NCBI RefSeq assembly: GCF_001722335.1
Contig: NZ_MIHA01000001.1
Location: 248,001 to 312,000, forward strand
Source: Mycolicibacterium flavescens
Lineage (GTDB): Bacteria > Actinomycetota > Actinomycetes > Mycobacteriales > Mycobacteriaceae
Reading direction: 5' to 3'
DNA length: 64,000 bases
The notes beneath the pieces were generated by a model. The model was not told the origin of the DNA, ran no database searches, and was given only the letters and a program-made list of their open reading frames with translations. The stretch's first letter is position 1. Each line of letters begins with the position of its first letter. This document shows, piece after piece, positions 1 through 9,623 of the stretch. The translations under genes and the position numbers were made by a program.

Positions 1-71
1 CTGCATAACCGTCGACGGTAGCCTCCGCACTGGTCACAGGTCAAATTGCCCTCCGATGCAAAGATGGCGGT

Positions 72-467
72 GTGAGTTCTGAGGCCGCCCCCGCCCCCGT
101 CGTCATCCGCATCTCGCCGATGGCTCACTTCGCCGTCGCGTTTCTGGCGCTCAGCCTGCTCACGCTGGTGCTGGCGGGTCTGCCGTGGGTGCTGGCACTG
201 CTGGTCATCCCGGTCGGGCTGTCGGCGTACGTCGTGCGCAACCGCACCGTGGCCGACCGCGACACCGTCACCGCCCGCACGCTGCTGGGCAGCGAGACCC
301 TGCGGTGGGACGACGTCGACGGTCTGCGCTTCGGGAAAGGGTCGGCGGCCTACGCCCACCTCAAGGACGGCCGCGATGTGCGCCTGCCCGCGGTGACCTT
401 CGCGACGCTGCCGTTGTTGACCGAGGCCAGCGGCGGGCGCGTACCGAATCCGTACTCGACGGATTAG
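72..467 (+). CDS. cfp6: PH-domain membrane protein, CFP6-like (Rv3004 type)
   Basis: 131-aa protein starting at GTG 72. A hydrophobic stretch at about residues 17-50 gives two closely spaced membrane segments; the rest (about 52-125) is a small beta-rich domain with RTLLGSETLRWDDVDGLRF, as in the bacterial PH-like domain of low-molecular-weight antigen 6. It is in the Rv3004 position, just before a DoxX gene and lppZ, and its stop overlaps the stop of the convergent DoxX gene by 4 bp. Function in the envelope is unknown; family call is by sequence appearance and synteny. Confidence 0.8.
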   Translation: MSSEAAPAPVVIRISPMAHFAVAFLALSLLTLVLAGLPWVLALLVIPVGLSAYVVRNRTVADRDTVTARTLLGSETLRWDDVDGLRFGKGSAAYAHLKDGRDVRLPAVTFATLPLLTEASGGRVPNPYSTD

Positions 468-1303
468 GCGAACGGGTTGCCGCCGTTGAGCACGACCCAG
501 ATCGCCACACCGGCGCCCACGCCGAGCACCAACGCGACGAACGATCCGACGAACGGCCGGCGGGCCCACCCGCGGCCCGCGTCGAATCCATAGCGGCCGG
601 GTCCGGTCAGCACCAACACCGCGACCGCGCAGGCCAGGAACACCTGATATTCGTGGCCGTCGGTCAGGAAGTCCGACAGCCGGGCCTCTTCGTGGGCGAC
701 CATCGCCTGCGCCAGCACGCCGGTGACCAGATAGGCCAGCGCGCCCGCGGCGGCCACCGGGGTGAACAGGCCGAGGATCAGCAGCACGCCGGCAGCGATC
801 TGCCCGCCGGTCGCGACGTAGGTCAAAATGTCGGCGTAGCGGAAGCCCATGTCGGACAGTTCGGTTTCCCAGCCGTTGAGCCCGGGTCCGCCCCACAGCC
901 CGAACGCCTTCTGCAGGCCGTGGCCGATGAACAGCACACCGATCGCCACCCGCAGCAGCAGCAGGCCCAGGTCCAGGGTGCCGCGACGGTCCGCGCCGCG
1001 CGCCATCGGATCGGGTTCGATCTCGGCCGGTTCGGCACCATAACCGCCCATCGCGTGCCGCCCGCCCGGCTGGACGTACGGCAGCGGTTCGGGCTCGTGC
1101 AGCAGCCCGAAGGCGGGCGCCGCGGGCTGCGCCGGGGCCGCGGCGCCGGCGTCGTAGTGCGGGATCGCGGTGGTCTCGAAGTCGCCGCCGTAATTGGCGA
1201 CCGGAAGGTCGTCCTCGGGATCGACCAGGCTCGCCGACACCGGTCGCCCGGCCGCGTCGTCGGGCCGCTGCCAGGTGCGTGGGTCATTGCTATGACTGGT
1301 CAC
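464..1303 (-). CDS. DoxX family membrane protein (Rv3005c type)
   Basis: 279-aa protein with a Pro/Ala-rich cytosolic N-terminus (about 1-105) followed by four hydrophobic segments of the DoxX fold, beginning LGLLLLRVAIGVLFIGHG, and a last helix AIWVVLNGG at the C-terminus. GTG 1303 is preferred over a longer open frame because VTSHSNDPRTWQRPDD is the natural mycobacterial N-terminus and the extra upstream codons run towards the divergent lppZ promoter. DoxX proteins in mycobacteria have been linked to membrane oxidoreductase/thiol homeostasis complexes; the substrate is not evident here. Confidence 0.8.
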   Translation of the reverse strand: MTSHSNDPRTWQRPDDAAGRPVSASLVDPEDDLPVANYGGDFETTAIPHYDAGAAAPAQPAAPAFGLLHEPEPLPYVQPGGRHAMGGYGAEPAEIEPDPMARGADRRGTLDLGLLLLRVAIGVLFIGHGLQKAFGLWGGPGLNGWETELSDMGFRYADILTYVATGGQIAAGVLLILGLFTPVAAAGALAYLVTGVLAQAMVAHEEARLSDFLTDGHEYQVFLACAVAVLVLTGPGRYGFDAGRGWARRPFVGSFVALVLGVGAGVAIWVVLNGGNPFA

Positions 1304-1440
1304 ATGGCCAGAGTAAGTGCACATCACCCGGTAGCCGGGTATTGGCGCGGCGCTTCGGCACGCCAATTCGCGTGCTCACCGGGGGCGCGGGCGCGGGTGC
1401 GCGTGGCGCGTCCGGCGGATTGATCCGTAACCTGGCTCGC

Positions 1441-2562
1441 ATGAGTGTGCGCCGGCCGCTGCGGGGTGTGTTCGCTGTGCTGTGTGCGGCGCTGCTCGTG
1501 GGATCCGGGTGCGCGCGGTTCGACGACGCCCAGTCCCAGCCCTTCACCACCGAACCCGAGCTGGCGCCGGGGCCGACGTCGACGCCGCCGCCGCCACCGC
1601 CGCTGCCGCCGACCCCGTTCCCCAAGGAGTGCCCGGCGCCCGGCGTCATGCAGGGCTGCCTGGACAGCACCAGCGGGCTGATCATGCTGCCGGACAGCCA
1701 GTCCGCGTTGGTCGCCGAGCGCACCACGGGTGTGGTGAAGGAGATCTCGGTGCGGGCCGAGCCGAAGGTCAAGACGACGCTTCCGGTCGACGGTTCCGGT
1801 GACGGCGGGCTGATGGACATCGCGATGTCGCCGACCTACCAGCAGGACCGGTTGATGTACGCCTACGTCAGCACCCCCACCGACAACCGGGTGATCCGCA
1901 TCGCCGACGGCGACATCCCCAAGCCGATCCTGACCGGTATCCCGAAGGGGGCCGACGGCAACACGGGGTCGTTGATCTTCACCAGCCCGACGACGCTGCT
2001 CGTGCAGACCGGGGATGCGGGCAACCCGGCCGACGCCGCCAACCCCGGGTCGCTGGCGGGCAAGGTGCTGCGCATCGAGCAGCCCACCACCGTCGATCAG
2101 GCCCCGACGACGACGGCGCTGTCGGGTCTGGGCGCCGGCGGCGGGATGTGCCGCGACGGGTCGGACGGGTCGCTGTACATCACCGACCGGACCCCGACCG
2201 GTGACCGCCTGCAGCGGATCACCAAGGACTCCAAGACCTCGACGGTGTGGACCTGGCCCGACCGTCCCGGGGTGGCCGGCTGCGCGGCGCTCGACGGCAC
2301 CGTGCTGGTGAACCTGGTCAACACCAAGCAGACCGTCGCGGTGCGGATGGCGCCCGAAACCGGTGCGGTCACCGGCGATCCCGAGGTGGTGCGCCAGGAT
2401 CAGCACGGCCACGCCTGGGCGCTGGCGATGTCGCCCGACGGCAACATCTGGGGCGGCACGGTGAACAAGACCGCAGGCGACGCGCAGAAGCTCGACGACG
2501 TGGTGTTCCCGTTGTTCCCGCAGGGCGGCGGCTTCCCGCGCAAGAACGAAGACGCCACCTGA
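1441..2562 (+). CDS. lppZ: Lipoprotein LppZ, glucose/sorbosone-dehydrogenase-like beta-propeller
   Basis: 373 aa, the usual length of LppZ (Rv3006). The N-terminus has a positively charged start, hydrophobic core and lipobox LLVGSGC (Cys about residue 26), so it is lipidated and exported. A Pro-rich linker (PPPPPPLPPTPFP) precedes a propeller domain of the soluble PQQ glucose/sorbosone dehydrogenase type (about 65-370) with GSGDGGLMDIAMSPTY and GDAGNPADAANPGSLAGKV. ATG 1441 is chosen because it places the signal peptide correctly. Divergent from the DoxX gene. Whether it has a sugar dehydrogenase activity is unknown. Confidence 0.88.
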   Translation: MSVRRPLRGVFAVLCAALLVGSGCARFDDAQSQPFTTEPELAPGPTSTPPPPPPLPPTPFPKECPAPGVMQGCLDSTSGLIMLPDSQSALVAERTTGVVKEISVRAEPKVKTTLPVDGSGDGGLMDIAMSPTYQQDRLMYAYVSTPTDNRVIRIADGDIPKPILTGIPKGADGNTGSLIFTSPTTLLVQTGDAGNPADAANPGSLAGKVLRIEQPTTVDQAPTTTALSGLGAGGGMCRDGSDGSLYITDRTPTGDRLQRITKDSKTSTVWTWPDRPGVAGCAALDGTVLVNLVNTKQTVAVRMAPETGAVTGDPEVVRQDQHGHAWALAMSPDGNIWGGTVNKTAGDAQKLDDVVFPLFPQGGGFPRKNEDAT

Positions 2563-2712
2563 TTTGATTGCGCGCCAATAAAACTCAGCCGTCGACCATT
2601 CGCAGGCCGACGCGCGACGCTGGCGCATTCCCCGAGCGTGCCCGCCACCGCGACGCCGACCGCGCCGAAGCTCTCGGCGATCGCCGCCTGGGATGTGCTG
2701 GTGTCGGCCCGA

Positions 2713-3615
2713 TCAGGCGTGTGCGATCAACCGCTCCCGCGCCTCGGCCGGGGTGACGGTGTGCGCATTGGTTGGCGCCCCAGAGGTCAGGTGAGCTTCG
2801 AGCACGTCGGCGGTCGCGGGGGCGATGCGACGGGCGACCGCCAGCATCGGCCGGCGGTCGAGGGCCGACAGCGCCCGGATCCAGGCCCGCGCGATCGGGG
2901 TGACCGCCGCGTCGACGGCCGCGGGCTGATCGAACCTGCCCATCTGCCGCATCCATCGGGGCAGTGTCGCGATGGCCGCGGGTGCCAGCAGGCGACTACC
3001 CGCCCACAGCTGCACGCCGCGGTCGCGTGGCGTGTACAGCAGATAGTGCATTGCGCGGTCGGCGTGTTCTGAAGTGCACAACCTCCCGCGGACCTCGGAG
3101 AAGTACTGCCGCACCTCATCTCGTGACGCCGGCACGTCGGCGGGTTTGCACGTCTGCAGTTCGGCGGCGATCCGCGCTTCGGCCCAGAATCGGGATTCCT
3201 CGGCCGGCGACAACGGGCCGGGCCCATACCGTTCGTAGCACTTGAGCACCGAATGCCATCCGGTGATGTGGATCCACAGCTGTGAGTCCGGGTGGTTGGC
3301 GCTGTAGCGCGCGCCGGTGATCGGCTCGATGCCCTTGGCGTGGGCGTGCACCCGCATCAGGGCGTCGGCCACCCCGACGGCGGTGCGGCCGTCGGCCACC
3401 GCGACGGTCAGGAAATAGGCCAGGGTGCGGTCGAGTCGACCGCGCGGATCGTCGTATATGCCCGCGCTGTCCGCGACCGCGGCGGCCAGGAACGGATCGA
3501 AGTGTTCGAGCACCACCGCGCGCTGGAAACCGATCAGCGCGGTCGGCGCGGCCCAGACCTTCCAACTCGGCGAGTCCGGTCCGAAGAACCCGTAGTCGTC
3601 GCGCCTGATCTCCAT
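2713..3615 (-). CDS. Oxygenase MpaB family protein (DUF2236)
   Basis: 300 aa. It has the hallmarks of the DUF2236 / MpaB / rubber-oxygenase catalytic domain: an N-terminal GFQRAVVLEHFDPFLAA region, the conserved Arg-rich helix DDPRGRLDRTLAYFL and HAHAKGIEPITGARYSAN, then SQLWIHITGW; the conserved histidines are compatible with haem binding known for the family. ATG 3615 is preferred to an in-frame GTG 9 bp upstream because AGGAGG lies 8 bp before the ATG. Divergent from a TetR gene with a repeat-rich 85-bp gap. It occupies the place of Rv3007c/Rv3008 in H37Rv and is not orthologous to them. Substrate unknown. Confidence 0.82.
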   Translation of the reverse strand: MEIRRDDYGFFGPDSPSWKVWAAPTALIGFQRAVVLEHFDPFLAAAVADSAGIYDDPRGRLDRTLAYFLTVAVADGRTAVGVADALMRVHAHAKGIEPITGARYSANHPDSQLWIHITGWHSVLKCYERYGPGPLSPAEESRFWAEARIAAELQTCKPADVPASRDEVRQYFSEVRGRLCTSEHADRAMHYLLYTPRDRGVQLWAGSRLLAPAAIATLPRWMRQMGRFDQPAAVDAAVTPIARAWIRALSALDRRPMLAVARRIAPATADVLEAHLTSGAPTNAHTVTPAEARERLIAHA

Positions 3616-3637
3616 CGCGTCCACCTCCTGTCACCCC

Positions 3638-3689
3638 GCGAATAGAACGCCACCGTAGCAATTGACCGCAGCGAATACAACGGTGGCGT
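3638..3689. promoter_or_regulatory. Divergent promoter region with inverted and direct repeats, probable TetR operator
   Basis: Between the MpaB and TetR genes, ACGCCACCGT (3647-3656) is repeated exactly in inverted orientation as ACGGTGGCGT (3680-3689), 23 bp apart. A direct repeat GCGAATAgAACG / GCGAATAcAACG (3638-3649 and 3671-3682) is offset by 33 bp, about three helical turns. The arrangement fits binding of the adjacent TetR protein to control both genes; this is inferred from position only. Confidence 0.6.
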
Positions 3690-3700
3690 AACATTGGCGC

Positions 3701-4324
3701 ATGGCCCAGGCCCGTCGTAAGTACGCACCGCGGTTACCACCCGAACAGCGGCGCGAGCAGTTGCTCGACGCTGCCATGACCGTGCTCGCCGACAACCCGT
3801 TGCACGAGCTCAGCATGGAATCGGTGGCCGAAGCCGCTGGTGTCGGAAAACCGGTGCTGTACACAGTTTTTCGCACGCGCAGCGAACTGGTGTCGGCACT
3901 GCTGAGCCGCGAACACGAACGCGGGGTCACTCAGGTCCGCGACGCGATGCCCGACGACCTGTCCGTACGGGGGCCGACCGGCGCGTACGTCGCGACCATC
4001 TCTACGTTTCTCGGCGTGGTGCTGGCGAACCCGACCCGGTGGCGGCTCATCCTGACCCTTCCTGACAGCGCGCCGCGCGAGTACCGCGGCGCGCTACGGC
4101 GGGCGCGGTCGTCGATCCTGTCCCAGGCTGAGCAACTCGCCAAGGCGGGCGCGGCGCTCGACCCGCGACTGGCCGACCTGGATCCGACCCTGCTGGGTCA
4201 CACCATGTTGTCGTTCGCCGAGATGCTGGGCCGGCTGGCGGTCAGCGAACCGCAGACGTATCCACGCGAACGGCTCGAACAGTTCGCGGCGGCGGCGCTG
4301 GGCCTGGCGCGACGGCGGCCCTAG
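3701..4324 (+). CDS. TetR/AcrR family transcriptional regulator
   Basis: 207 aa. The N-terminal helix-turn-helix domain (about 15-65) reads [17 protein letters not shown], then [19 protein letters not shown], typical of TetR regulators; the remaining helical part is a ligand/dimer domain. The gene is divergent from the MpaB oxygenase and most likely controls it and itself through the repeats at 3638-3689. Its end overlaps the stop of gatB by 4 bp. Ligand unknown. Confidence 0.88.
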   Translation: MAQARRKYAPRLPPEQRREQLLDAAMTVLADNPLHELSMESVAEAAGVGKPVLYTVFRTRSELVSALLSREHERGVTQVRDAMPDDLSVRGPTGAYVATISTFLGVVLANPTRWRLILTLPDSAPREYRGALRRARSSILSQAEQLAKAGAALDPRLADLDPTLLGHTMLSFAEMLGRLAVSEPQTYPRERLEQFAAAALGLARRRP

Positions 4325-5823
4325 CCGCAGGCCGCGAGCACCAGTTCGCGCACCCGGGCCGCGTCGGCCTGACCCTTGGTCGCCTTCATCACCGCGCCGA
4401 CGATCGCGCCCGCGGCCTGCACCTTGCCGCCGCGGATCTTCTCGACGACGTCGGGGTTGGCGGCCAGCGCCTCGTCGACGGCCGACTGCAGCGCGGAGTC
4501 GTCGCGCACGACCTCCAGGCCGCGGTCCTTCATCACCTGTTCGGGCTCGCCTTCACCGGCGAGCACGCCTTCGACGACCTGACGGGCCAGCTTGTTCGAC
4601 AGCTTGCCGTCGTCGACCAGCTTGACCACCGCGGCCACCTGCGACGGCGAGATCGGTAGCGCATCGAGTTCGACCCCCGCCTCGTTGGCCTTCTGCACCA
4701 GGAAGTTTCCCCACCAGGCGCGGGCCGCGTCGCTGGAGGCGCCCTGTTCGACGGTGGCGGCGATGAGGTCGAGCGCGCCGATGTTGACCAGGTCGCGCAT
4801 CACCTCGTCGGAGATGCCCCAATCGTCCTGAATTCGCTTGCGCAGCACCCACGGCAGCTCGGGGATGGTCTTGCGCAGGCGCTCCACCCACTCGGCGTCG
4901 GGGGCGACCGGTTCGAGGTCGGGTTCGGGGAAATACCGGTAGTCCTCGGCGGTTTCCTTGCTGCGGCCCGGCGAGGTGTAGCCGTCCTCGTGGAAGTGCC
5001 GGGTCTCCTGGGTGACTCGGCCACCGGAGTCGAGAACCGCGGCCTGACGGCGCATCTCGTAGCGGACCGCAACCTCCACGCTCTTGAGCGAGTTGACGTT
5101 CTTGGTCTCGGTGCGGGTGCCGAATTCCTTCTGGCCGACCGGCTTCAGCGAGACGTTCGAGTCGCAGCGCATCGAGCCCTGGTCCATCCGGACGTCCGAT
5201 ACTCCCAAGCCGCGCAACAGGTCTCGCAGCGCGGTCACATAGGCTCGGGCGATCTCTGGGGCCCGCGCGCCGGTGTTCTCGATCGGCTTGGTGACGATCT
5301 CGATCAGCGGCACCCCGGAGCGGTTGTAGTCGATCAGCGACGTGGTGGCGCCCTCGATGCGGCCGGTGTCGCTGCCGAGGTGGGTCAGCTTGCCGGTGTC
5401 CTCCTCCATGTGGGCGCGCTCGATCTCGACCCGCCAGGTGGTGCCGTCGTCGAGCGGCACTTCCAGGTAGCCGTTGATCGCGATCGGCTCGTCGTACTGG
5501 CTGATCTGGTAGTTCTTCGGCATGTCCGGGTAGAAGTAGTTCTTGCGCGCGAACCGGCACCACGGCACGATCTCGCAGTTGAGCGCCAGCCCGATCCGGA
5601 TCGCCGACTCGACGGCCTGCTGGTTGAGCACCGGCAGCGACCCCGGCAGTCCCAGGCACACCGGGCACACCTGCGTGTTGGGCTCGGCGCCGAACCGGTT
5701 GGCGCACCCGCAGAACATCTTGGTCGCGGTGGACAGTTCCACGTGGACTTCCAGTCCCAGCACCGGCTCGTAACGCGCAACGACGTCGTCGTAGTCGATC
5801 AGATCGGCGGTCGCAGCAGTCAT
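4321..5823 (-). CDS. gatB: Aspartyl/glutamyl-tRNA amidotransferase subunit B
   Basis: 500 aa, full length. GatB is the kinase/transamidase subunit of GatCAB, which converts misacylated Glu-tRNA(Gln) or Asp-tRNA(Asn) to the amidated form. The cradle domain carries the signature [20 protein letters not shown] and the zinc-binding cysteines CGC...CPVC (about 38-56), followed by [15 protein letters not shown]; the C-terminal helical YqeY/tail domain begins near residue 350. ATG 5823. It is separated from pfkA by a 99-bp gap containing a palindromic repeat. gatA and gatC lie beyond pfkA, the usual mycobacterial split arrangement. Confidence 0.97.
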   Translation of the reverse strand: MTAATADLIDYDDVVARYEPVLGLEVHVELSTATKMFCGCANRFGAEPNTQVCPVCLGLPGSLPVLNQQAVESAIRIGLALNCEIVPWCRFARKNYFYPDMPKNYQISQYDEPIAINGYLEVPLDDGTTWRVEIERAHMEEDTGKLTHLGSDTGRIEGATTSLIDYNRSGVPLIEIVTKPIENTGARAPEIARAYVTALRDLLRGLGVSDVRMDQGSMRCDSNVSLKPVGQKEFGTRTETKNVNSLKSVEVAVRYEMRRQAAVLDSGGRVTQETRHFHEDGYTSPGRSKETAEDYRYFPEPDLEPVAPDAEWVERLRKTIPELPWVLRKRIQDDWGISDEVMRDLVNIGALDLIAATVEQGASSDAARAWWGNFLVQKANEAGVELDALPISPSQVAAVVKLVDDGKLSNKLARQVVEGVLAGEGEPEQVMKDRGLEVVRDDSALQSAVDEALAANPDVVEKIRGGKVQAAGAIVGAVMKATKGQADAARVRELVLAACG

Positions 5824-5855
5824 ACCCCTGATCCTAGTGGGTCACCTTTTCCCGG

Positions 5856-5913
5856 CGAGCAGACGCAAAGTGCCCTCAAACAGCCGCGAAACGGGTCACT
5901 TTGCGTCTGTTCG
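5856..5913. repeat. Intergenic palindromic repeat, subfamily A copy 1
   Basis: A 58-bp hairpin-forming element between gatB and pfkA. The arms CGAGCAGACGCAAAGTG and CACTTTGCGTCTGTTCG pair at 16 of 17 positions (the odd one allows G-U in RNA); the loop contains CCGCGAAA. A near-identical element is at 43600-43657. There is no T-run after the stem, so it is not a standard intrinsic terminator. Confidence 0.8.
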
Positions 5914-5922
5914 CCGAAATAA

Positions 5923-6954
5923 TCAGCCGAAGAACTCCGCGGCGTCGTCGTAGCGGCTCTGCGGGACCAGCTTGAGCTGGCGCACCGCATCGGCCAGCGG
6001 CACCCGGCCGATCTCCTGGCCGCGCAGCGACACCATCATCCCGTACTCCCCCGCATGCGCGGCGTCGGCGGCGTTGACACCGAAGCGGGTGGCCAGCACC
6101 CGATCGAACGGGGTCGGGGTGCCGCCGCGCTGCACGTGACCCAGCACGGTGACCCGGACCTCCTTGTTGATCCGCTTCTCCACCTCGAGCGCAAGTTGCT
6201 GCGCGACGCCGGTGAACCGCTCGTGGCCGAACTCGTCGATGCCGCCCTGGCGCAACTGCATCGACCCCTCGGCGGGTTTGGCGCCCTCGGCCACCACGCA
6301 GATGAAGTGCGAATCACCGCGCACGAAGCGCTGTTTGATCAACCGGCAGACCTCTTCGACGTCGAAGGGCTGCTCGGGGATCAGGGTCATGTGCGCGCCG
6401 GACGCCAGCCCGGCGTTCAGCGCGATCCAGCCGGCGTGGCGGCCCATCACCTCGACGAGCATCACCCGCTGATGCGATTCGGCGGTGCTGTGCAGCCGGT
6501 CGATCGCCTCGCTGGCCACGCCCAGCGCGGTGTCGTGGCCGAACGTCACGTCGGTGCAGTCGATGTCGTTGTCGATGGTCTTGGGCACCCCGACCACCGG
6601 CACGTTCTCCTCGGACAGCCAGTGCGCGGCGGTCAGCGTGCCCTCACCGCCGATCGGGATCAGCACGTCGATGCCGTTGTCGTCGAGCGTCTGCTTGATC
6701 TGCTCCAGCCCGGCGCGCAGCTTCTCCGGATGCACCCGCGCGGTGCCGAGCACCGTGCCGCCCTTGGCGAGCAGCCGGTCGTTGCGGTCGTCGTTGGCCA
6801 GCTGGATGCGACGGTTCTCCAGCAGCCCGCGCCACCCGTCGAGGAATCCGACCACCGACGAGCCGTACCGCACGTCGCAGGTGCGCACCACGGCTCTGAT
6901 CACCGCGTTCAGTCCTGGACAGTCACCGCCGCCGGTGAGCACTCCGATCCGCAT
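5923..6954 (-). CDS. pfkA: 6-phosphofructokinase
   Basis: 343 aa, same length as M. tuberculosis PfkA. It phosphorylates fructose 6-phosphate in glycolysis. Motifs: [20 protein letters not shown] at the N-terminus, IGGEGTL (about 102-108), [12 protein letters not shown] (catalytic Asp), and [11 protein letters not shown]. The Gly in GGEGT matches ATP-dependent enzymes, where PPi enzymes have Asp, while PKTIDND has the Lys typical of the PPi/actinobacterial lineage. ATG 6954 is chosen because the protein family starts at MRIGVLTGG; an ATG 27 bp upstream adds only MRALGEDED. Confidence 0.96.
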   Translation of the reverse strand: MRIGVLTGGGDCPGLNAVIRAVVRTCDVRYGSSVVGFLDGWRGLLENRRIQLANDDRNDRLLAKGGTVLGTARVHPEKLRAGLEQIKQTLDDNGIDVLIPIGGEGTLTAAHWLSEENVPVVGVPKTIDNDIDCTDVTFGHDTALGVASEAIDRLHSTAESHQRVMLVEVMGRHAGWIALNAGLASGAHMTLIPEQPFDVEEVCRLIKQRFVRGDSHFICVVAEGAKPAEGSMQLRQGGIDEFGHERFTGVAQQLALEVEKRINKEVRVTVLGHVQRGGTPTPFDRVLATRFGVNAADAAHAGEYGMMVSLRGQEIGRVPLADAVRQLKLVPQSRYDDAAEFFG

Positions 6955-7032
6955 GTCCTCATCCTCCCCGAGCGCACGCATGTTCGCGCCCTCTGTCGAC
7001 GTTTGTGCGCAACGACCGCGCGCCCGACGGCC

Positions 7033-8520
7033 TCAGAGCGCGGTGGGCAGCGGTCCGCGGGCGGCCTCGTAGGCGGCGCCGACGCGGTACAGCCGGTCGT
7101 CGGCCATGGCGGGCGCCATGATCTGCAACCCGACGGGCAGGTTGTCGTCCGACGACAGCCCCGACGGCACCGACATGCCGCAGTGCCCGGCCAGGTTCAG
7201 CGGCAGCGTGCACAGGTCGAACAGGTACATCGCCAGCGGATCGTCGACCTTCTCGCCCAACCCGAAGGCCGTCGTCGGTGTGGTCGGGGTGACCAATACG
7301 TCGACCCTCTGGTACGCCTCGTCGAGGTCACGCGCGATCAGCGTACGGACCTTCTGCGCCTGGTTGTAGTAGGCGTCGTAGTAGCCCGCCGACAACGCAT
7401 AGGTGCCGATCATGATGCGCCGCTTGACTTCCGGGCCGAATCCGGCGGCCCGCGTCATCGCCATCACCTCTTCGGCGCTGTGGGTGCCGTCGTCGCCGAC
7501 CCGCATCCCGAAGCGCATCGCGTCGAAGCGGGCGAGGTTGCTCGACACCTCCGACGGCAGGATCAGGTAATAGGCGGGAAGCGAGTAGTCGATGTGCGGG
7601 CAGTCGACCTCGGTGACCTCGGCGCCCAGCGCGGTCAGCTGTTCGACCGCGGCGTCGAACGACGCCAGCACACCGGCCTGGTAGCCGTCGCCGCGCAGCT
7701 GCTTGACCACGCCGACGCGCACACCCTTCAGGTTCCCGGACGCCCCGGCCCTGGCGGCGGCCACCACATCGGGCACCGCGGCGTCGACCGACGTCGAGTC
7801 CCGCGGGTCATGGCCGGCGATCACCTCGTGCAGCAGCGCGGTGTCGAGCACGGTGCGCGCGCACGGACCACCCTGATCCAGCGACGACGCGCAGGCGATC
7901 AGCCCGTACCGCGACACCGTGCCGTAGGTCGGCTTGACTCCGACCGTCGACGTCAGCGCCGCCGGCTGGCGGATCGAGCCGCCGGTGTCGGTCCCGATGG
8001 CCAGCGGGGCCTGAAATGCCGCCAGCGCGGCCGCGCTGCCGCCGCCCGAGCCGCCGGGGACGCGGTCGACGTCCCACGGGTTGCGGGTGGGCCCGTACGC
8101 CGAGTTCTCGGTCGACGAACCCATCGCGAACTCGTCCATGTTGGTCTTGCCCAGGATCGGGATCCCGGCCGCGCGCAACCGGATCGTCACCGTCGCGTCG
8201 TAGGGCGACGTCCAGCCCTCGAGGATCTTGGACCCACACGTGGTCGGCATGTCGGTGGTGGTGAACACGTCCTTGAGCGCCAACGGCACCCCGCTCAGCG
8301 CCGAGGGCAGCGTCTCACCGGCGGACACCGCGGCGTCGACGGTGGCGGCGGCGGCCAGCGCCTCCTCCTCGGCGACGTGCAGGAACGCGTGGTACTTCTC
8401 GTCGGTCGCCGCGATCTGATCCAGGCAGGCCCGGGTGACCTCGGTCGACGACACCTCCTTGGCGGCGATCTTGGTGGCCAGTGTCGCCGCGTCCATCCGG
8501 GTCAGCTCCGAGGCGCTCAT
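7033..8520 (-). CDS. gatA: Aspartyl/glutamyl-tRNA amidotransferase subunit A
   Basis: 495 aa amidase-signature enzyme that frees ammonia from glutamine for GatB. The Ser-cisSer-Lys triad is complete: Lys83 (LKDVF), Ser158 (GGSGGGSA) and Ser182 ([12 protein letters not shown]), with spacing identical to characterised GatA proteins. ATG 8520 overlaps the gatC stop as ATGA, so the two are translationally coupled. The 78-bp gap to pfkA contains no clear terminator, so gatC-gatA-pfkA-gatB may be one transcript. Confidence 0.97.
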   Translation of the reverse strand: MSASELTRMDAATLATKIAAKEVSSTEVTRACLDQIAATDEKYHAFLHVAEEEALAAAATVDAAVSAGETLPSALSGVPLALKDVFTTTDMPTTCGSKILEGWTSPYDATVTIRLRAAGIPILGKTNMDEFAMGSSTENSAYGPTRNPWDVDRVPGGSGGGSAAALAAFQAPLAIGTDTGGSIRQPAALTSTVGVKPTYGTVSRYGLIACASSLDQGGPCARTVLDTALLHEVIAGHDPRDSTSVDAAVPDVVAAARAGASGNLKGVRVGVVKQLRGDGYQAGVLASFDAAVEQLTALGAEVTEVDCPHIDYSLPAYYLILPSEVSSNLARFDAMRFGMRVGDDGTHSAEEVMAMTRAAGFGPEVKRRIMIGTYALSAGYYDAYYNQAQKVRTLIARDLDEAYQRVDVLVTPTTPTTAFGLGEKVDDPLAMYLFDLCTLPLNLAGHCGMSVPSGLSSDDNLPVGLQIMAPAMADDRLYRVGAAYEAARGPLPTAL

Positions 8521-8816
8521 TCGGCCTCCCCCAGAATCCGCGGCACCGCGAACCGACCCTCGGCGGCCTTGGGCGCCTGGTCGAGCGCTTCGTCCTGCGA
8601 CAGGCTGGGCAGCACCACGTCGGGGCGGAACACGTTGACATCGGTGAGCGGATTGTCAGTGGGGTCGACGCCTGCGACGTCGACGGATTGGATCTGGCTG
8701 ACGTGGTCGATGATCGCGCCCAACTGCCCGGCGTAGCTGTCCAACTCGTCCTCGGTCAAAGCGAGGCGGGCCAGCCGCGCCAGGTGGGCGACCTCGTCTC
8801 GGGAGATTTGCGACAC
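8517..8816 (-). CDS. gatC: Aspartyl/glutamyl-tRNA amidotransferase subunit C
   Basis: 99 aa, the usual mycobacterial length from GTG 8816. GatC is a small clamp that holds GatA and GatB together. Seen: [20 protein letters not shown] (N-terminal helix) and the C-terminal NVFRPDVV...[18 protein letters not shown] that wraps around GatA. A longer frame with MTRLLV exists but the family starts at the chosen GTG. Overlaps gatA by 4 bp. Divergent from the ACT-domain gene 69 bp away. Confidence 0.95.
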   Translation of the reverse strand: MSQISRDEVAHLARLARLALTEDELDSYAGQLGAIIDHVSQIQSVDVAGVDPTDNPLTDVNVFRPDVVLPSLSQDEALDQAPKAAEGRFAVPRILGEAE

Positions 8817-8885
8817 GACAAGCAGCCTAGTCACCGCCGTTGAGGCCGGAATGCTCAGCGTCGGGTGCTGTGAAACAGTGTGCGC

Positions 8886-9542
8886 GTGCGTTCGTACCTA
8901 CTGCGCGTCCAGCTCGAGGACCGACCGGGCAGTCTCGGCTCGCTGGCCGTGGCGCTCGGTTCGGTGGGCGCCGACATCCTCTCGCTCGACGTCGTGGAGC
9001 GCGCCGCCGGATACGCGGTCGACGACCTCGTCGTCGAACTGCCCGCGGGTGCGATGCCCGACATGCTGATCACCGCCGCCGAGCAGCTCAAGGGCGTCTA
9101 CGTCGACAGCATCCGGCCGCACACCGGGCTGCTCGAGGCGCACCGCGAACTCGAACTGATCGACCACATCGCCGCCGCGCCGCGCGACCGGAAGCTGCAG
9201 GTCCTCGTCGACGAGGCACCGCGCGTGCTGCGGGTCGGCTGGGCCACCGTGATCCGGTTGACCGACGCGGGACCCGAACGGCTCGTCGGCAGCCCCAGCG
9301 CACCGGAGACGCAGACCGCCGCCACGCCGTGGCTGCCGCTCGAACACGCCGAGGCCCTCGACGCCGACGCCGACTGGGTGCCGCAGCCGTGGCGCGACAT
9401 GGACACCACGCTGGCCGCCGCCCCGCTCCGCGATCCGCGGACCGCGCTGGTGCTGGGCCGTCCCGGCGGCCCGCTGTTCCGGCCGTCCGAGGTCGCGCGC
9501 CTGGGGTATCTGGCCGGCGTCGTCGCGACGATCCTGCGCTGA
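8886..9542 (+). CDS. ACT-domain-containing amino-acid-binding protein (Rv3013 type)
   Basis: 218 aa. The N-terminal ACT domain (about 1-70) reads [20 protein letters not shown] and [12 protein letters not shown], a fold that binds amino acids allosterically. The C-terminal half (about 95-215) has a GAF/acetyltransferase-like look but no assignable catalytic motif. GTG 8886 is used because relatives start at SYLLRV; GTG 8880 is equally possible and adds two residues. Conserved next to gatC in mycobacteria; role unknown. Confidence 0.85.
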   Translation: MRSYLLRVQLEDRPGSLGSLAVALGSVGADILSLDVVERAAGYAVDDLVVELPAGAMPDMLITAAEQLKGVYVDSIRPHTGLLEAHRELELIDHIAAAPRDRKLQVLVDEAPRVLRVGWATVIRLTDAGPERLVGSPSAPETQTAATPWLPLEHAEALDADADWVPQPWRDMDTTLAAAPLRDPRTALVLGRPGGPLFRPSEVARLGYLAGVVATILR

Positions 9543-9623
9543 AATCGCGCCCCGGGCGCCCACCGGAGTGACTGTTACCGTGGGTTCCGACCGTCCCGCT
9601 CACCGTCGAACGGAAGGTTCCGG

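Noticed and set aside
5856..5913. Palindromic repeat as an intrinsic terminator
   Set aside because: Stem is strong but no T-run follows and this copy lies between two same-strand genes; listed as a repeat instead.
6968..7018. Possible fifth copy of the intergenic palindrome between pfkA and gatA
   Set aside because: Only short stretches (GCGCAC/GTGCGC and GTTTGTGCGC) resemble subfamily B; too weak to include.
6055..8736. Very long open frame (about 890 codons) on the plus strand across pfkA, gatA and gatC
   Set aside because: It is antisense to three full-length conserved genes, is Arg/His/Gly/Pro rich and has no domain; a by-product of high-GC codon use.
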